Shown here in pieces: positions 1-5,700 of a stretch of DNA of 8,034 nt. This DNA comes from Bacillota bacterium. GTDB lineage: Bacteria; Bacillota; Clostridia; Peptostreptococcales; Anaerovoracaceae. Every line of letters starts with the position of its first letter. Position 1 is the stretch's first letter. The DNA lies in NCBI GenBank assembly GCA_022706625.1, contig JAKJCD010000082.1, forward strand, positions 1 through 8,034. Direction: 5' to 3'. A program made the position numbers and the translations under genes. The notes below the pieces were generated by a model that was not told where the DNA came from, searched no databases, and worked only from the letters and a program-made list of their open reading frames with translations.

Positions 1-625
1 CCTCTCCCAGATCCCTCTCCAGAAACTCTCTGACCTCACGGCCCCTTTCTCCAACCAATGCTATGATATTAACGTCGGCTTTTACGTTCCTGGCTATCAT
101 CCCCATCAGTGTGCTTTTGCCGACTCCGCTGCCGGAAAAAATGCCCATCCTCTGACCTTTGCCGATGGTCAGGAGCCCGTCGATGGCTTTCACTCCAAAT
201 TCAAGCACTTCGCTGATCCTTGGCCTTGCAAGAGGATTTGCACAGATATTCTGCACCTCGCACCACTCGCTGACATCCACGGGCCCCTTGCCGTCCATCG
301 GTTCCCCCGTGGAGCCGATGACCCTTCCGATGAGATTTTCCGACACTCCTATCTTTAGGGAGGTCCCCGTTGTTTCAACCAGAGCGCCGACACCGATACC
401 TTCCGGTTCCTCATAGGGCATCAGGAGAGCCTTGTTGCCGCGAAAACCCACCACTTCAGCATGGATCTGCCTTTCAAAGCCTTCACTGTAAATATTGCAT
501 AAGTCGCCGACCTTGCACTCAGGGCCTATGGATTCGATCATCATTCCGATCACTTTGTCGATTTTCCCGTAGTATCGGTATGTGCCCGTTTCCTGTATTA
601 ATTTACACAGTTTTTCTGTATCCAT
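1..625 (-). CDS. fliI: FliI, flagellar type III export ATPase (C-terminal part missing)
   Basis: FliI is the cytoplasmic ATPase of the flagellar export gate. It forms a hexamer related to the F1 beta subunit, is held by FliH, and energises export of rod, hook and filament subunits. Translation from ATG at 625 gives 208 codons up to the window edge. Residues about 20-100 fit the N-terminal beta-barrel domain. The Walker A loop GSGVGKST lies at 165-172, followed by the FliI signature VGERGREVREF at 191-201. The catalytic glutamate, Walker B and C-terminal domain lie outside the window, out of a usual length of about 430-440 residues. An in-frame TAA shortly upstream and the absence of another start fix the ATG. 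It is the last gene visible in the operon, 51 nt after fliH. Its weak ribosome binding site (GGGAAG) lies within a possible hairpin. Identity is very secure. Confidence 0.97.
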   Translation of the reverse strand, partial: MDTEKLCKLIQETGTYRYYGKIDKVIGMMIESIGPECKVGDLCNIYSEGFERQIHAEVVGFRGNKALLMPYEEPEGIGVGALVETTGTSLKIGVSENLIGRVIGSTGEPMDGKGPVDVSEWCEVQNICANPLARPRISEVLEFGVKAIDGLLTIGKGQRMGIFSGSGVGKSTLMGMIARNVKADVNIIALVGERGREVREFLERDLGE

Positions 626-630
626 GTTTT

Positions 631-650
631 TTGCTCTTCCCGAAGGGCAA
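631..650 (-). promoter_or_regulatory. Possible hairpin covering the fliI ribosome binding site
   Basis: On the minus strand TTGCCCTTCGGGAAGAGCAA can fold as TTGC-x-CTTC pairing with GAAG-x-GCAA, with one C/A mismatch and a very tight loop. The only SD-like bases for fliI (GGGAAG) are inside it. It may lower or gate fliI translation relative to fliH. The stem is short and could be chance. Confidence 0.3.
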
Positions 651-676
651 GCTTATCCGCCCCCGTCCCTATGCTG

Positions 677-1399
677 TTAATCCAGGCCCATAGCTTCCTG
701 AAGCTGATCCAGCTGAACCGGTATGCTCATATCCACTACACCGTTTTCTGTTTCCACCATGATAAAATCATCGTTTTGCGTCATAACCACCTTTACATTT
801 TTAGCTGCGCTCTGGATCTTTTTGGCAGTGCCTTTATCTATCGCAACATTCAGAGTCTTGCTGTATTCCGGCAGAAAAATCTTGACCCCGGTTTCATGCT
901 CGAAAATAATATCCTCAAGCATTTTGGCGATGGCATTTTCGTCTGCCTCTATATGCTGTTTCATGACTTTTTTTGCGATTTCAAAGGCGATCATCAACAG
1001 CTCTTTTTTCTGTCTTTCCAATGCTTCCTTTCGCTCTTTCTTTATAGCGATAATTAGGCTTTCGATCTCCATCAAGCCGTCTTCCGATGTCCTTCGCGCT
1101 TCCTTTGCCCCATCTTGAAGCCCTCTGGTATAGCCATCCCGATATCCCCGCTGCTCAGCTTCGACCTGGATGGAAAAACTCTCCGCCTCTGCATTTTCGA
1201 CTATGGCGTTAGCCCTTTTCATTGCTTCGTCGTAAATGTGTCGGGACTTTCTTATGGCCTGTTCCAAAATAATCTCTTTGCTTGCGTCGATCCCTGCAGG
1301 GACTTTTTCGTCGCTTTGCGCCTTGTTCATGTCGATGTCTTCATTGCCGGGGTAAATATAAGACGACTTTGCTTTTACTATACTAGACAATGATATCAT
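677..1399 (-). CDS. fliH: FliH, flagellar export ATPase regulator/peripheral stalk
   Basis: FliH is a cytoplasmic dimer that binds FliI and tethers it to the export gate and C-ring; it resembles fused b and delta subunits of F-type ATPases. The 240-residue product has a charged, variable N-terminus and a long helical region from about 40 to 150. This contains the family's glycine repeat A81-xxx-G85-xxx-G89-xxx-G93-xxx-G97 (in GYRDGYTRGLQDG), a helix-packing motif typical of FliH. The C-terminal part, from about 150, fits the FliI-binding domain. Overall sequence conservation in this family is low, so identity rests on the glycine repeat, the size and the position between fliG and fliI. The ATG at 1399 overlaps the end of fliG by 17 nt, suggesting translational coupling. 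AAAGG lies about 8 nt upstream of the start, inside fliG. Confidence 0.93.
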   Translation of the reverse strand: MISLSSIVKAKSSYIYPGNEDIDMNKAQSDEKVPAGIDASKEIILEQAIRKSRHIYDEAMKRANAIVENAEAESFSIQVEAEQRGYRDGYTRGLQDGAKEARRTSEDGLMEIESLIIAIKKERKEALERQKKELLMIAFEIAKKVMKQHIEADENAIAKMLEDIIFEHETGVKIFLPEYSKTLNVAIDKGTAKKIQSAAKNVKVVMTQNDDFIMVETENGVVDMSIPVQLDQLQEAMGLD

Positions 1400-2384
1400 C
1401 CTTTCCGCCTTTAGTTATTATGATTTCTCCCTCTTCTTCCAGCCTTCTGATAATGGCTACGATCTTTTGCTGTGCTTCATCCACATCCCTTACTCTGACA
1501 TTGTGCAGATATTCTATTTCGCTTCTGATAGTTTCGCCCATACGCTGAGACATATTTTCGAATATGATAGCCGACACATCTTTATTTGCGCCCTTGAGGG
1601 CGATGGCCATATCCTTTGTATCCACTTCGCGCAGGAATTTCTGGATAGATATGGGATCGAGGGTAATAATATCTTCAAACACGAACATTCGCTTTCTGAT
1701 CTCGTCGGTAAGCTTAGGATCTTTCCTGCCCAGCTCGTCAAAGATGAACTTCTCGGCGCTTCTGTCGATTTTGTTCATGATCTCGGCGATGTAATTGATA
1801 CCTCCCACCTCAAGAAGGTCCACGGTAAGCAGGGACTCGAACTTTTTCTCAAGTATGGTTTCAACCTGGCGGATCACCTCCGGCGATGTTCTGTCCATCT
1901 TTGCTATCCTTTCGACCACCTCCACCCGGATATCCTTCGGCAGCTCCGAAATGATCGATGAAGCCTGGTCGGCTCTGGCGTAAGAAAGAATCAGGGCAAT
2001 AGTCTGAGGGTGTTCGTTGACTATCATATTCATCAAATTTTTATAATCCGTTTTACGAATAAATTCAAAGGCTTTGGTCCTTAATGTTTTGGTTACTCTT
2101 TCCAGAAGCTCGGTCCCCTGTTGGACTCCGAAAGCCTTTTCAAGCACATTTCTGGCATAGGCTACACCTCCTTCAAGATAGACCTTCTGTGCCACGCAAA
2201 GACCGTAAAACTCTTCGATGACTTCATCTGCCATTTCGGGAGGTACGCTGTGCTGCCTTGTGACCTCATAGGTCAGCTTTTCGATCTCATCCTCCTGCAA
2301 ATGCTTATAGATGCCCGATGCCGCATCCGAACCGAGAGAAATTATTATTTGTGCCGCTTTTTGTCTGGGGGTCATTTTATCCAT
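1383..2384 (-). CDS. fliG: FliG, flagellar motor switch/rotor protein
   Basis: FliG sits on the cytoplasmic face of the MS ring, binds FliF with its N-domain and FliM with its middle domain, and meets the stator through charged residues in its C-domain. The 333 residues match the family length. Landmarks are the N-domain (1-100, RQKAAQIIISLG), the middle-domain EHPQTIA motif at 124-130, the Gly-Gly hinge at 194-195 (VGGINYIAEI), the MFVFEDI motif at 233-239, the LREVDTKDMAIALKGA torque helix at 251-266 and the tail EAQQKIVAIIRRLEEEGEI at 303-321. One oddity is that the usual Gly-Pro before the VR(L/V)xDV segment is His294-Asn295 here. The start at 2384 has AGAGG about 10 nt upstream, which favours it over the Met at codon 4. 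It lies 50 nt after fliF and overlaps fliH by 17 nt. Confidence 0.98.
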   Translation of the reverse strand: MDKMTPRQKAAQIIISLGSDAASGIYKHLQEDEIEKLTYEVTRQHSVPPEMADEVIEEFYGLCVAQKVYLEGGVAYARNVLEKAFGVQQGTELLERVTKTLRTKAFEFIRKTDYKNLMNMIVNEHPQTIALILSYARADQASSIISELPKDIRVEVVERIAKMDRTSPEVIRQVETILEKKFESLLTVDLLEVGGINYIAEIMNKIDRSAEKFIFDELGRKDPKLTDEIRKRMFVFEDIITLDPISIQKFLREVDTKDMAIALKGANKDVSAIIFENMSQRMGETIRSEIEYLHNVRVRDVDEAQQKIVAIIRRLEEEGEIIITKGGKDDIIV

Positions 2385-2434
2385 TTACCGAGTACCTCTG
2401 CCGCATAATTGCTTTTCCGATTTTTATCCGGCTG

Positions 2435-3982
2435 TTAGTCGCCTTCGGCTTTTATCCAGGAACGTATCATCTGTGCCGCGATCTCAGGATTCGAAAGCGC
2501 AAAGTCCTTGATCTGCTCTTTCCTTGCGTCTCTGACGGGAGTGATCTGCGGCAAGGGCTCTTCTCCGAAAAGCTCGTTCATCGCCTGTTCGCTTGATATT
2601 AGCTCTGCTTTTTGTGCGGCCTCTCCCTTTTTCTTTTTCTTTTTCAGGAGGAGCAGTAAGGTGACGGCTATAGCTATCAAAAGGATACCGCCGCCGGCTC
2701 CGGCATAAATCAGCATCATATTAACGCCGTCTTGCTCTTCCGCCGGTTTCTGCAATACCGAATCCGTGTCATAAAACTCAAAATTTTCAACCATTATGCT
2801 CTCGGGGCTGACCCCTACGGCATAGGCAACCAAACGAGTTATCCTTTCTTTTTCTTCGGGTTCAAATATCGCCTTGTCGATAGCGATGCCTATAGAGACG
2901 GATTCGATTTTGGCTCCGTCCTTCTGAAACTGAGAAATGACCTGATTCACCAAATAGCTGGTGTTTTCGCTGGTGCTGCTGTATGTGCTCTCTCCGGAAG
3001 CTCCCCCGACGGGATAGGTGGGGATTTCCGCATTGCTGGATGTCCCGGCGATGCCGCCGTCCGCCTGAGTTGAGGATGATGTTTCTTCACTTCTGGTAGC
3101 CTGGCTGACCACCCCTGTGTTGTTGCCGTCAACGGAAGGCGTATAGACCGTTTCTTCTTTGATCAGGTCGTCGGTATCTACCACTGCTGATACGGATATC
3201 CTCAGCATCGACCTGTCATAAGGTCCTTCAAGCACCGAAAGTATTTTCTTTTTGATATCGCTTTCAATTTTCCTCGTGATGCTGATTTTAGAAAAGTCTG
3301 TGCCGTCCTCACCGCTGTTTCCCGTCAAATCGTTGCCGCTGCTGTCAGATATGGCAACATTCTCCCTGGTGAGTCCAAGAACCGATTTTACCACCAGGTT
3401 TTGGATGCCAAGTACCTGGCTTTCCCCCAATGTGTTCCCGCTTTGCATATGGATGATGACGGATGCGGAAGGAGGCTCTTTTTCCTGTAAATAGAATACA
3501 TTTTCCCCGGGCACCGTGATGGTCACTATGGCGTCCTTGACGCCGTCCAAGGTCTTGATGCTGGCAGCTATCCTTTCCTGGAGCTGTATGTTGACATATT
3601 GCTGCCTTTCATAATCGGTAGTGAGCATGCCGCTGTTTTGTTCGATCATGTAGTAACTCAGCCCGCTCTTCGGATAGCCTGCCGTCGCCAGAGCCATCCT
3701 GATCCGGGATTCCTCCTTTTTGAGGACCATGACAGCCCCCTTGCCGTCTACTTTGACATCCGCTCCCATCTGCTGAAGCTGTGCCAGTATTTCTGAGGTT
3801 TCGGCAGCTGTCAGCTGGTCAAAAATAACCACATAATCCTTCACATTTAAAAATATGCTGAAAGCCAGAGCGATGATCACGGCAATAATCGTTCCGATGA
3901 GGATCATGCTCTTGACGCCTTTAGATGTGTTGGCCCAGAATTGCTTAAACGGACCCAATGTTTTCGAAAGCTGTTCGTTCAT
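2435..3982 (-). CDS. fliF: FliF, flagellar MS-ring protein
   Basis: FliF forms the MS ring in the inner membrane, the platform on which the rotor, export gate and rod assemble. The 515-residue product shows TM1 at about 25-45, ring-building domains after it (YVVIFDQLTAAETSEILAQL, starting at 50), and a low-complexity Ser/Thr/Gly-rich periplasmic loop at about 285-340. TM2 lies at about 423-446, followed by a six-lysine run at 447-452, consistent with the cytoplasmic side. The C-terminal FliG-binding tail ends in NPEIAAQMIRSWI (499-510). Length and architecture are normal for Gram-positive FliF. The ATG at 3982 has only a weak ribosome binding site (GGTAAA). The 91-nt gap from fliE is the longest within the operon and carries a small 5-bp hairpin (4000-4013). 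Confidence 0.98.
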   Translation of the reverse strand: MNEQLSKTLGPFKQFWANTSKGVKSMILIGTIIAVIIALAFSIFLNVKDYVVIFDQLTAAETSEILAQLQQMGADVKVDGKGAVMVLKKEESRIRMALATAGYPKSGLSYYMIEQNSGMLTTDYERQQYVNIQLQERIAASIKTLDGVKDAIVTITVPGENVFYLQEKEPPSASVIIHMQSGNTLGESQVLGIQNLVVKSVLGLTRENVAISDSSGNDLTGNSGEDGTDFSKISITRKIESDIKKKILSVLEGPYDRSMLRISVSAVVDTDDLIKEETVYTPSVDGNNTGVVSQATRSEETSSSTQADGGIAGTSSNAEIPTYPVGGASGESTYSSTSENTSYLVNQVISQFQKDGAKIESVSIGIAIDKAIFEPEEKERITRLVAYAVGVSPESIMVENFEFYDTDSVLQKPAEEQDGVNMMLIYAGAGGGILLIAIAVTLLLLLKKKKKKGEAAQKAELISSEQAMNELFGEEPLPQITPVRDARKEQIKDFALSNPEIAAQMIRSWIKAEGD

Positions 3983-4073
3983 ATCAGTTTTTTACCATTC
4001 GCTTCTAAAAGCGCCGGGATTCTTAGAGTAACAGAAGCCGAACATGCATAAAGCAATAACCGGCAGGCTGACT

Positions 4074-4394
4074 TTATAAGTTGATCCGCATCACTTCCGA
4101 ATAGGCTTCAAGCACTTTGTTTCTGAGCTGCACCATCGTCTGCAGGGCGATATCGGCCCTTGCGGCGTTTATCATCATGGTGTGCAGATCATCGGCTTCA
4201 CCTATGGATAGTTTGTATGCGTCTTCTTTGGTGATTTCTTCTGTCTTTTCCACATTATCGATCAGGTCCCTGAAAACGGCTTTAAATCCATCTTCCACGC
4301 CTTCCGGAGAAAGCTGTGAGATCTTTGAAATGCCGTCTTTCAGCGGGCTGATGCTGTTTATGCCTATATTCGATCCCATGGGGATAACTGCCAT
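4074..4394 (-). CDS. fliE: FliE, flagellar hook-basal body adaptor (MS ring-rod junction)
   Basis: FliE is a small exported protein that joins the FliF MS ring to the proximal rod; it is among the first export substrates. The 106-residue product has the family's variable N-terminus and the conserved helical C-terminus: EADDLHTMMINAARADIALQ (66-85) and TMVQLRNKVLEAYSEVMRINL (86-106). The latter is a close match to the canonical VQVRNKVLEAYQEIMRM ending. AGGAGG at 4403-4408 lies about 8 nt from the ATG at 4394 and supports this start. It follows flgC after 24 nt and precedes fliF, the usual order in Bacillota. Confidence 0.97.
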   Translation of the reverse strand: MAVIPMGSNIGINSISPLKDGISKISQLSPEGVEDGFKAVFRDLIDNVEKTEEITKEDAYKLSIGEADDLHTMMINAARADIALQTMVQLRNKVLEAYSEVMRINL

Positions 4395-4418
4395 TTCACA
4401 CCCCTCCTGCCTCTTTGA

Positions 4419-4853
4419 TTATCTGCCGATCTCCAGCGCTTTCATCGCCATTGCCTTAGTCGCATTGAACGCCGTCACATTGGATTCGTAAGCCCGGCTT
4501 GCGCTGAGCATGTCTATTATTTCCTGAGTCGTATTTACGTTGGGAAGCATTACATATCCCTCTTCGTTTGCATCCGGATGAGCCGGGTCGTAAACCGGGA
4601 CGAAGGGCGCCGGGTCTTCCACTATGCGCTTGACCTGAACCCCTGCGGTTTTACGCCCCATGACCCTGTCCAGGCTGTCCCTGAAGCTGCCTCCTTCGAT
4701 GCTGTTCAGAACTACCATTTTCCTCCGATAGGGAGAGCCCTTTTCTGTTCTGGTGACCTGGGCGTTTGCAAGATTTTGTGAGATTACATCCATCCGCATC
4801 TTCTGCGCGGTGAGTCCCGATCCGGAAATGTTAAGCGCACTTAAAAAATCCAT
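4419..4853 (-). CDS. flgC: FlgC, proximal rod protein
   Basis: FlgC is one of the proximal rod subunits of the axial structure and is secreted by the flagellar type III system. The 144-residue product, typical for the family, has the N-terminal axial-protein segment MDFLSALNISGSGLTAQ and QNLANAQV (26-33). The FlgC-specific middle is YDPAHPDANEEGYV (88-101) followed by PNVN, and the C-terminal helix is MLSASRAYESNVTAFNATKA (115-134). The gene starts 2 nt after the flgB stop codon, with a GGGAGG inside the flgB end, so the two are very likely translationally coupled. It forms the rod module together with flgB and fliE. Confidence 0.98.
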   Translation of the reverse strand: MDFLSALNISGSGLTAQKMRMDVISQNLANAQVTRTEKGSPYRRKMVVLNSIEGGSFRDSLDRVMGRKTAGVQVKRIVEDPAPFVPVYDPAHPDANEEGYVMLPNVNTTQEIIDMLSASRAYESNVTAFNATKAMAMKALEIGR

Positions 4854-4855
4854 AA

Positions 4856-5257
4856 CTACCGCCTCCCTTCACTTATCGCATAACGCAGCCTGGCGTAAAA
4901 ATCCGTCATGGTTCTTGTAAGGAATTGATATTGAATTTGAGTTTTAGCCATTTCGATGTTTTCGGCTTCTATATTGACATTGTTCCCGTCTGCCCGCTCC
5001 GAGCCGGAATGGTCTTGAGAGAGCCTTATTCCGGAATTCTGTATGGAGGTTATTCCGCGTGACAGCTCCTGCCTTGACAAAGGAGCGGCCTGCAGGCGTT
5101 TAAACTCCTGTTTCAGTGTCTGCTCAAAGTTCACTTTCACCGCTTTATAGCCGGGGGTCTCATGATTTGCAATGTTTCCCGAGATAGCTTTTTGCCTCTG
5201 CCAGGTCCCGTCCAGCGCTTTTTTTATCATTGCGGATGTTAATGAATCGCCGATCAT
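4856..5257 (-). CDS. flgB: FlgB, proximal rod protein
   Basis: FlgB is a proximal rod subunit close to FliE and the first gene of this operon. With the start at 5257 the product has 133 residues, normal for FlgB. It shows the N-terminal helix MIGDSLTSAMIKKALDG, the rod/hook family motif NIANHETPGYKA (28-39), DGNNVNIEAENIEMAKTQ (90-107) and a C-terminal helix. The frame is open upstream to an ATG at 5296, but that would add 13 unconserved residues encoded by a terminator hairpin. AGGAGG at 5265-5270 is spaced 7 nt from the ATG at 5257 and only 1 nt from a closer ATG at 5263, so 5257 is chosen. Expression is likely set by the upstream c-di-GMP riboswitch. Confidence 0.96.
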   Translation of the reverse strand: MIGDSLTSAMIKKALDGTWQRQKAISGNIANHETPGYKAVKVNFEQTLKQEFKRLQAAPLSRQELSRGITSIQNSGIRLSQDHSGSERADGNNVNIEAENIEMAKTQIQYQFLTRTMTDFYARLRYAISEGRR

Positions 5258-5264
5258 TTCCATT

Positions 5265-5270
5265 CCTCCT
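5265..5270 (-). promoter_or_regulatory. flgB ribosome binding site
   Basis: A perfect AGGAGG on the minus strand lies 7 nt upstream of ATG 5257. It decides the flgB start: the ATG at 5263 is too close and the ATG at 5296 lies upstream of it, within the terminator. Confidence 0.9.
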
Positions 5271-5276
5271 AACACT

Positions 5277-5312
5277 AAAAAATCATCTTCGCCCACGGGC
5301 TAAAGATGATTT
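5277..5312 (-). terminator. Riboswitch-controlled intrinsic terminator in the flgB leader
   Basis: On the minus strand the 10-nt arm AAATCATCTT (5303-5312) is fully complementary to AAGATGATTT (5280-5289). An inner GCCC/GGGC stem caps it (5297-5300 with 5291-5294), leaving a small internal bulge. Six consecutive T residues follow (5277-5282), partly shared with the stem. This is an intrinsic terminator placed just before the flgB ribosome binding site and after a c-di-GMP aptamer, the normal position of a transcriptional expression platform. Nothing precedes it that needs ending, so attenuation is the natural role. Confidence 0.85.
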
Positions 5313-5351
5313 GAAATCCGCTGTTGTTCCTAAAGCTGCTGTAGCAAAATA

Positions 5352-5444
5352 GTATATGCAGCAGCCAGGCTGTCGTAGTGCGGCTCATACACCTTAGACC
5401 CTTGGCTTTGCGTCCTTGCCTTTAAACAAGTTTGCCTTTTATAC
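5352..5444 (-). ncRNA. c-di-GMP-I (GEMM-I) riboswitch aptamer upstream of flgB
   Basis: Read on the minus strand, the leader contains the GEMM-I core in order: AAAAGGCAAAC (5430-5440), a 6-bp hairpin with UAAA loop (5415-5430), GGACGCAAAGCC (5404-5415), GGGTCTAAGG (5392-5401) and a second domain ending in GACAGCCTGGCTGC (5361-5374). GTATA (5440-5444) can pair with TATAC (5352-5356) as the closing helix. GGC (5434-5436) pairs with GCC (5404-5406). The G I align with Vc2 position 20, the base that contacts the ligand and is A in cGAMP-sensing variants, is retained, arguing for c-di-GMP. The aptamer lies between a promoter and a terminator in front of the basal-body operon, as with the C. difficile Cd1 riboswitch. 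It likely switches flagellar expression off at high c-di-GMP. Confidence 0.92.
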
Positions 5445-5494
5445 AGTAACTATCTTTTCAATAGTAACTATGTTATATTTTGTCTAGTAACCAT
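5443..5494. repeat. Three copies of an ATAGTAACTAT-like dyad downstream of the flgB promoter
   Basis: ATAGTAACTAT at 5461-5471 is a perfect inverted repeat around its central base. Related copies are ACAGTAACTAT (5443-5453, one change) and CTAGTAACCAT (5484-5494, two changes). Centres are 18 and 23 bp apart. They run from the predicted transcription start to the edge of the aptamer, so they could be operators for a dimeric regulator or simply part of the AT-rich leader. The function is unknown. Confidence 0.5.
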
Positions 5495-5522
5495 ATAGTA
5501 TCATATCTAAAACATAATGCAA
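5495..5522 (-). promoter_or_regulatory. Probable sigma-A promoter for the flgB operon
   Basis: On the minus strand TTGCAT (5517-5522) is followed after 16 nt by TACTAT (5495-5500), with an extended -10 TG at 5502-5503. Transcription would start near 5488, giving a leader of about 230 nt that includes the whole riboswitch and terminator. Other AT-rich hexamers nearby (for example TTGCAG and TATAAT further upstream) have poorer spacing. The match is good but not perfect. Confidence 0.55.
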
Positions 5523-5533
5523 CATATTTATAC

Positions 5534-5551
5534 AAATAATTATAATTATTT
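5534..5551. repeat. Perfect 18-bp AT-only palindrome between the divergent promoters
   Basis: AAATAATTATAATTATTT equals its own reverse complement. It lies 11 bp upstream of the predicted flgB -35 element. It could be a regulator site, an UP-like element or a cruciform-prone spot. An AT-only palindrome in AT-rich DNA can also arise by chance. Confidence 0.45.
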
Positions 5552-5673
5552 ACTATATTTATACTGCAATAACTATACCAGGTAAAAATTTATGGAAAAA
5601 GAGTCGGTTTTGGAAGAAGGAGGAAGCGTCGCTGAATATTTTTTGATTTTATATTTATTTTTTAAGTTTTATC
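5552..5673. other. Remainder of the divergent intergenic region, no convincing gene
   Basis: The gene-free stretch runs from 5258 to 5770 and its recognisable elements are listed separately. This middle part is AT-rich. It holds an orphan SD-like AAGGAGG (5617-5623, plus strand) with no suitable start after it, and a 39-codon open frame from ATG 5592 that runs through the sigma-28 promoter and is not believed. Nothing else is supported. Confidence 0.6.
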
Positions 5674-5700
5674 TAAAGTTTTCAATGAAAGTGACGATAA
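5674..5700 (+). promoter_or_regulatory. Sigma-28 (FliA/SigD) promoter of flgM-flgN-flgK
   Basis: TAAAGTTT (5674-5681), 11 nt, then GACGATAA (5693-5700) matches the enteric sigma-28 consensus TAAAGTTT-N11-GCCGATAA at 15 of 16 positions with exact spacing. It also fits the Bacillus SigD form (TAAA, N15, xCGATAA). Transcription would start near 5707, leaving a leader of about 64 nt before flgM. Confidence 0.9.

Noticed and set aside
1390..1399. 10-bp perfect palindrome ATGATATCAT at the fliG/fliH overlap
   Set aside because: It is short and fully explained by overlapping coding constraints (Asp-Asp-Ile-Ile and the ATG of fliH).
1467..1961. 164-residue open frame on the plus strand opposite fliG
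   Set aside because: It lies entirely antisense to a strongly conserved fliG, has low-quality composition (many His, Phe, Ser) and no ribosome binding site. It is a shadow of the real frame, as are the other plus-strand frames between 159 and 4781.
4010..4065. GCCGG/CCGGC pairing in the fliE-fliF spacer as a terminator
   Set aside because: The arms are only about 5 bp with a loop of more than 40 nt and no T-run. It is not a terminator.
5617..5623. AAGGAGG on the plus strand in the intergenic region, as a sign of a hidden gene
   Set aside because: No ATG, GTG or TTG follows at a usable distance with an open frame of any credible content.
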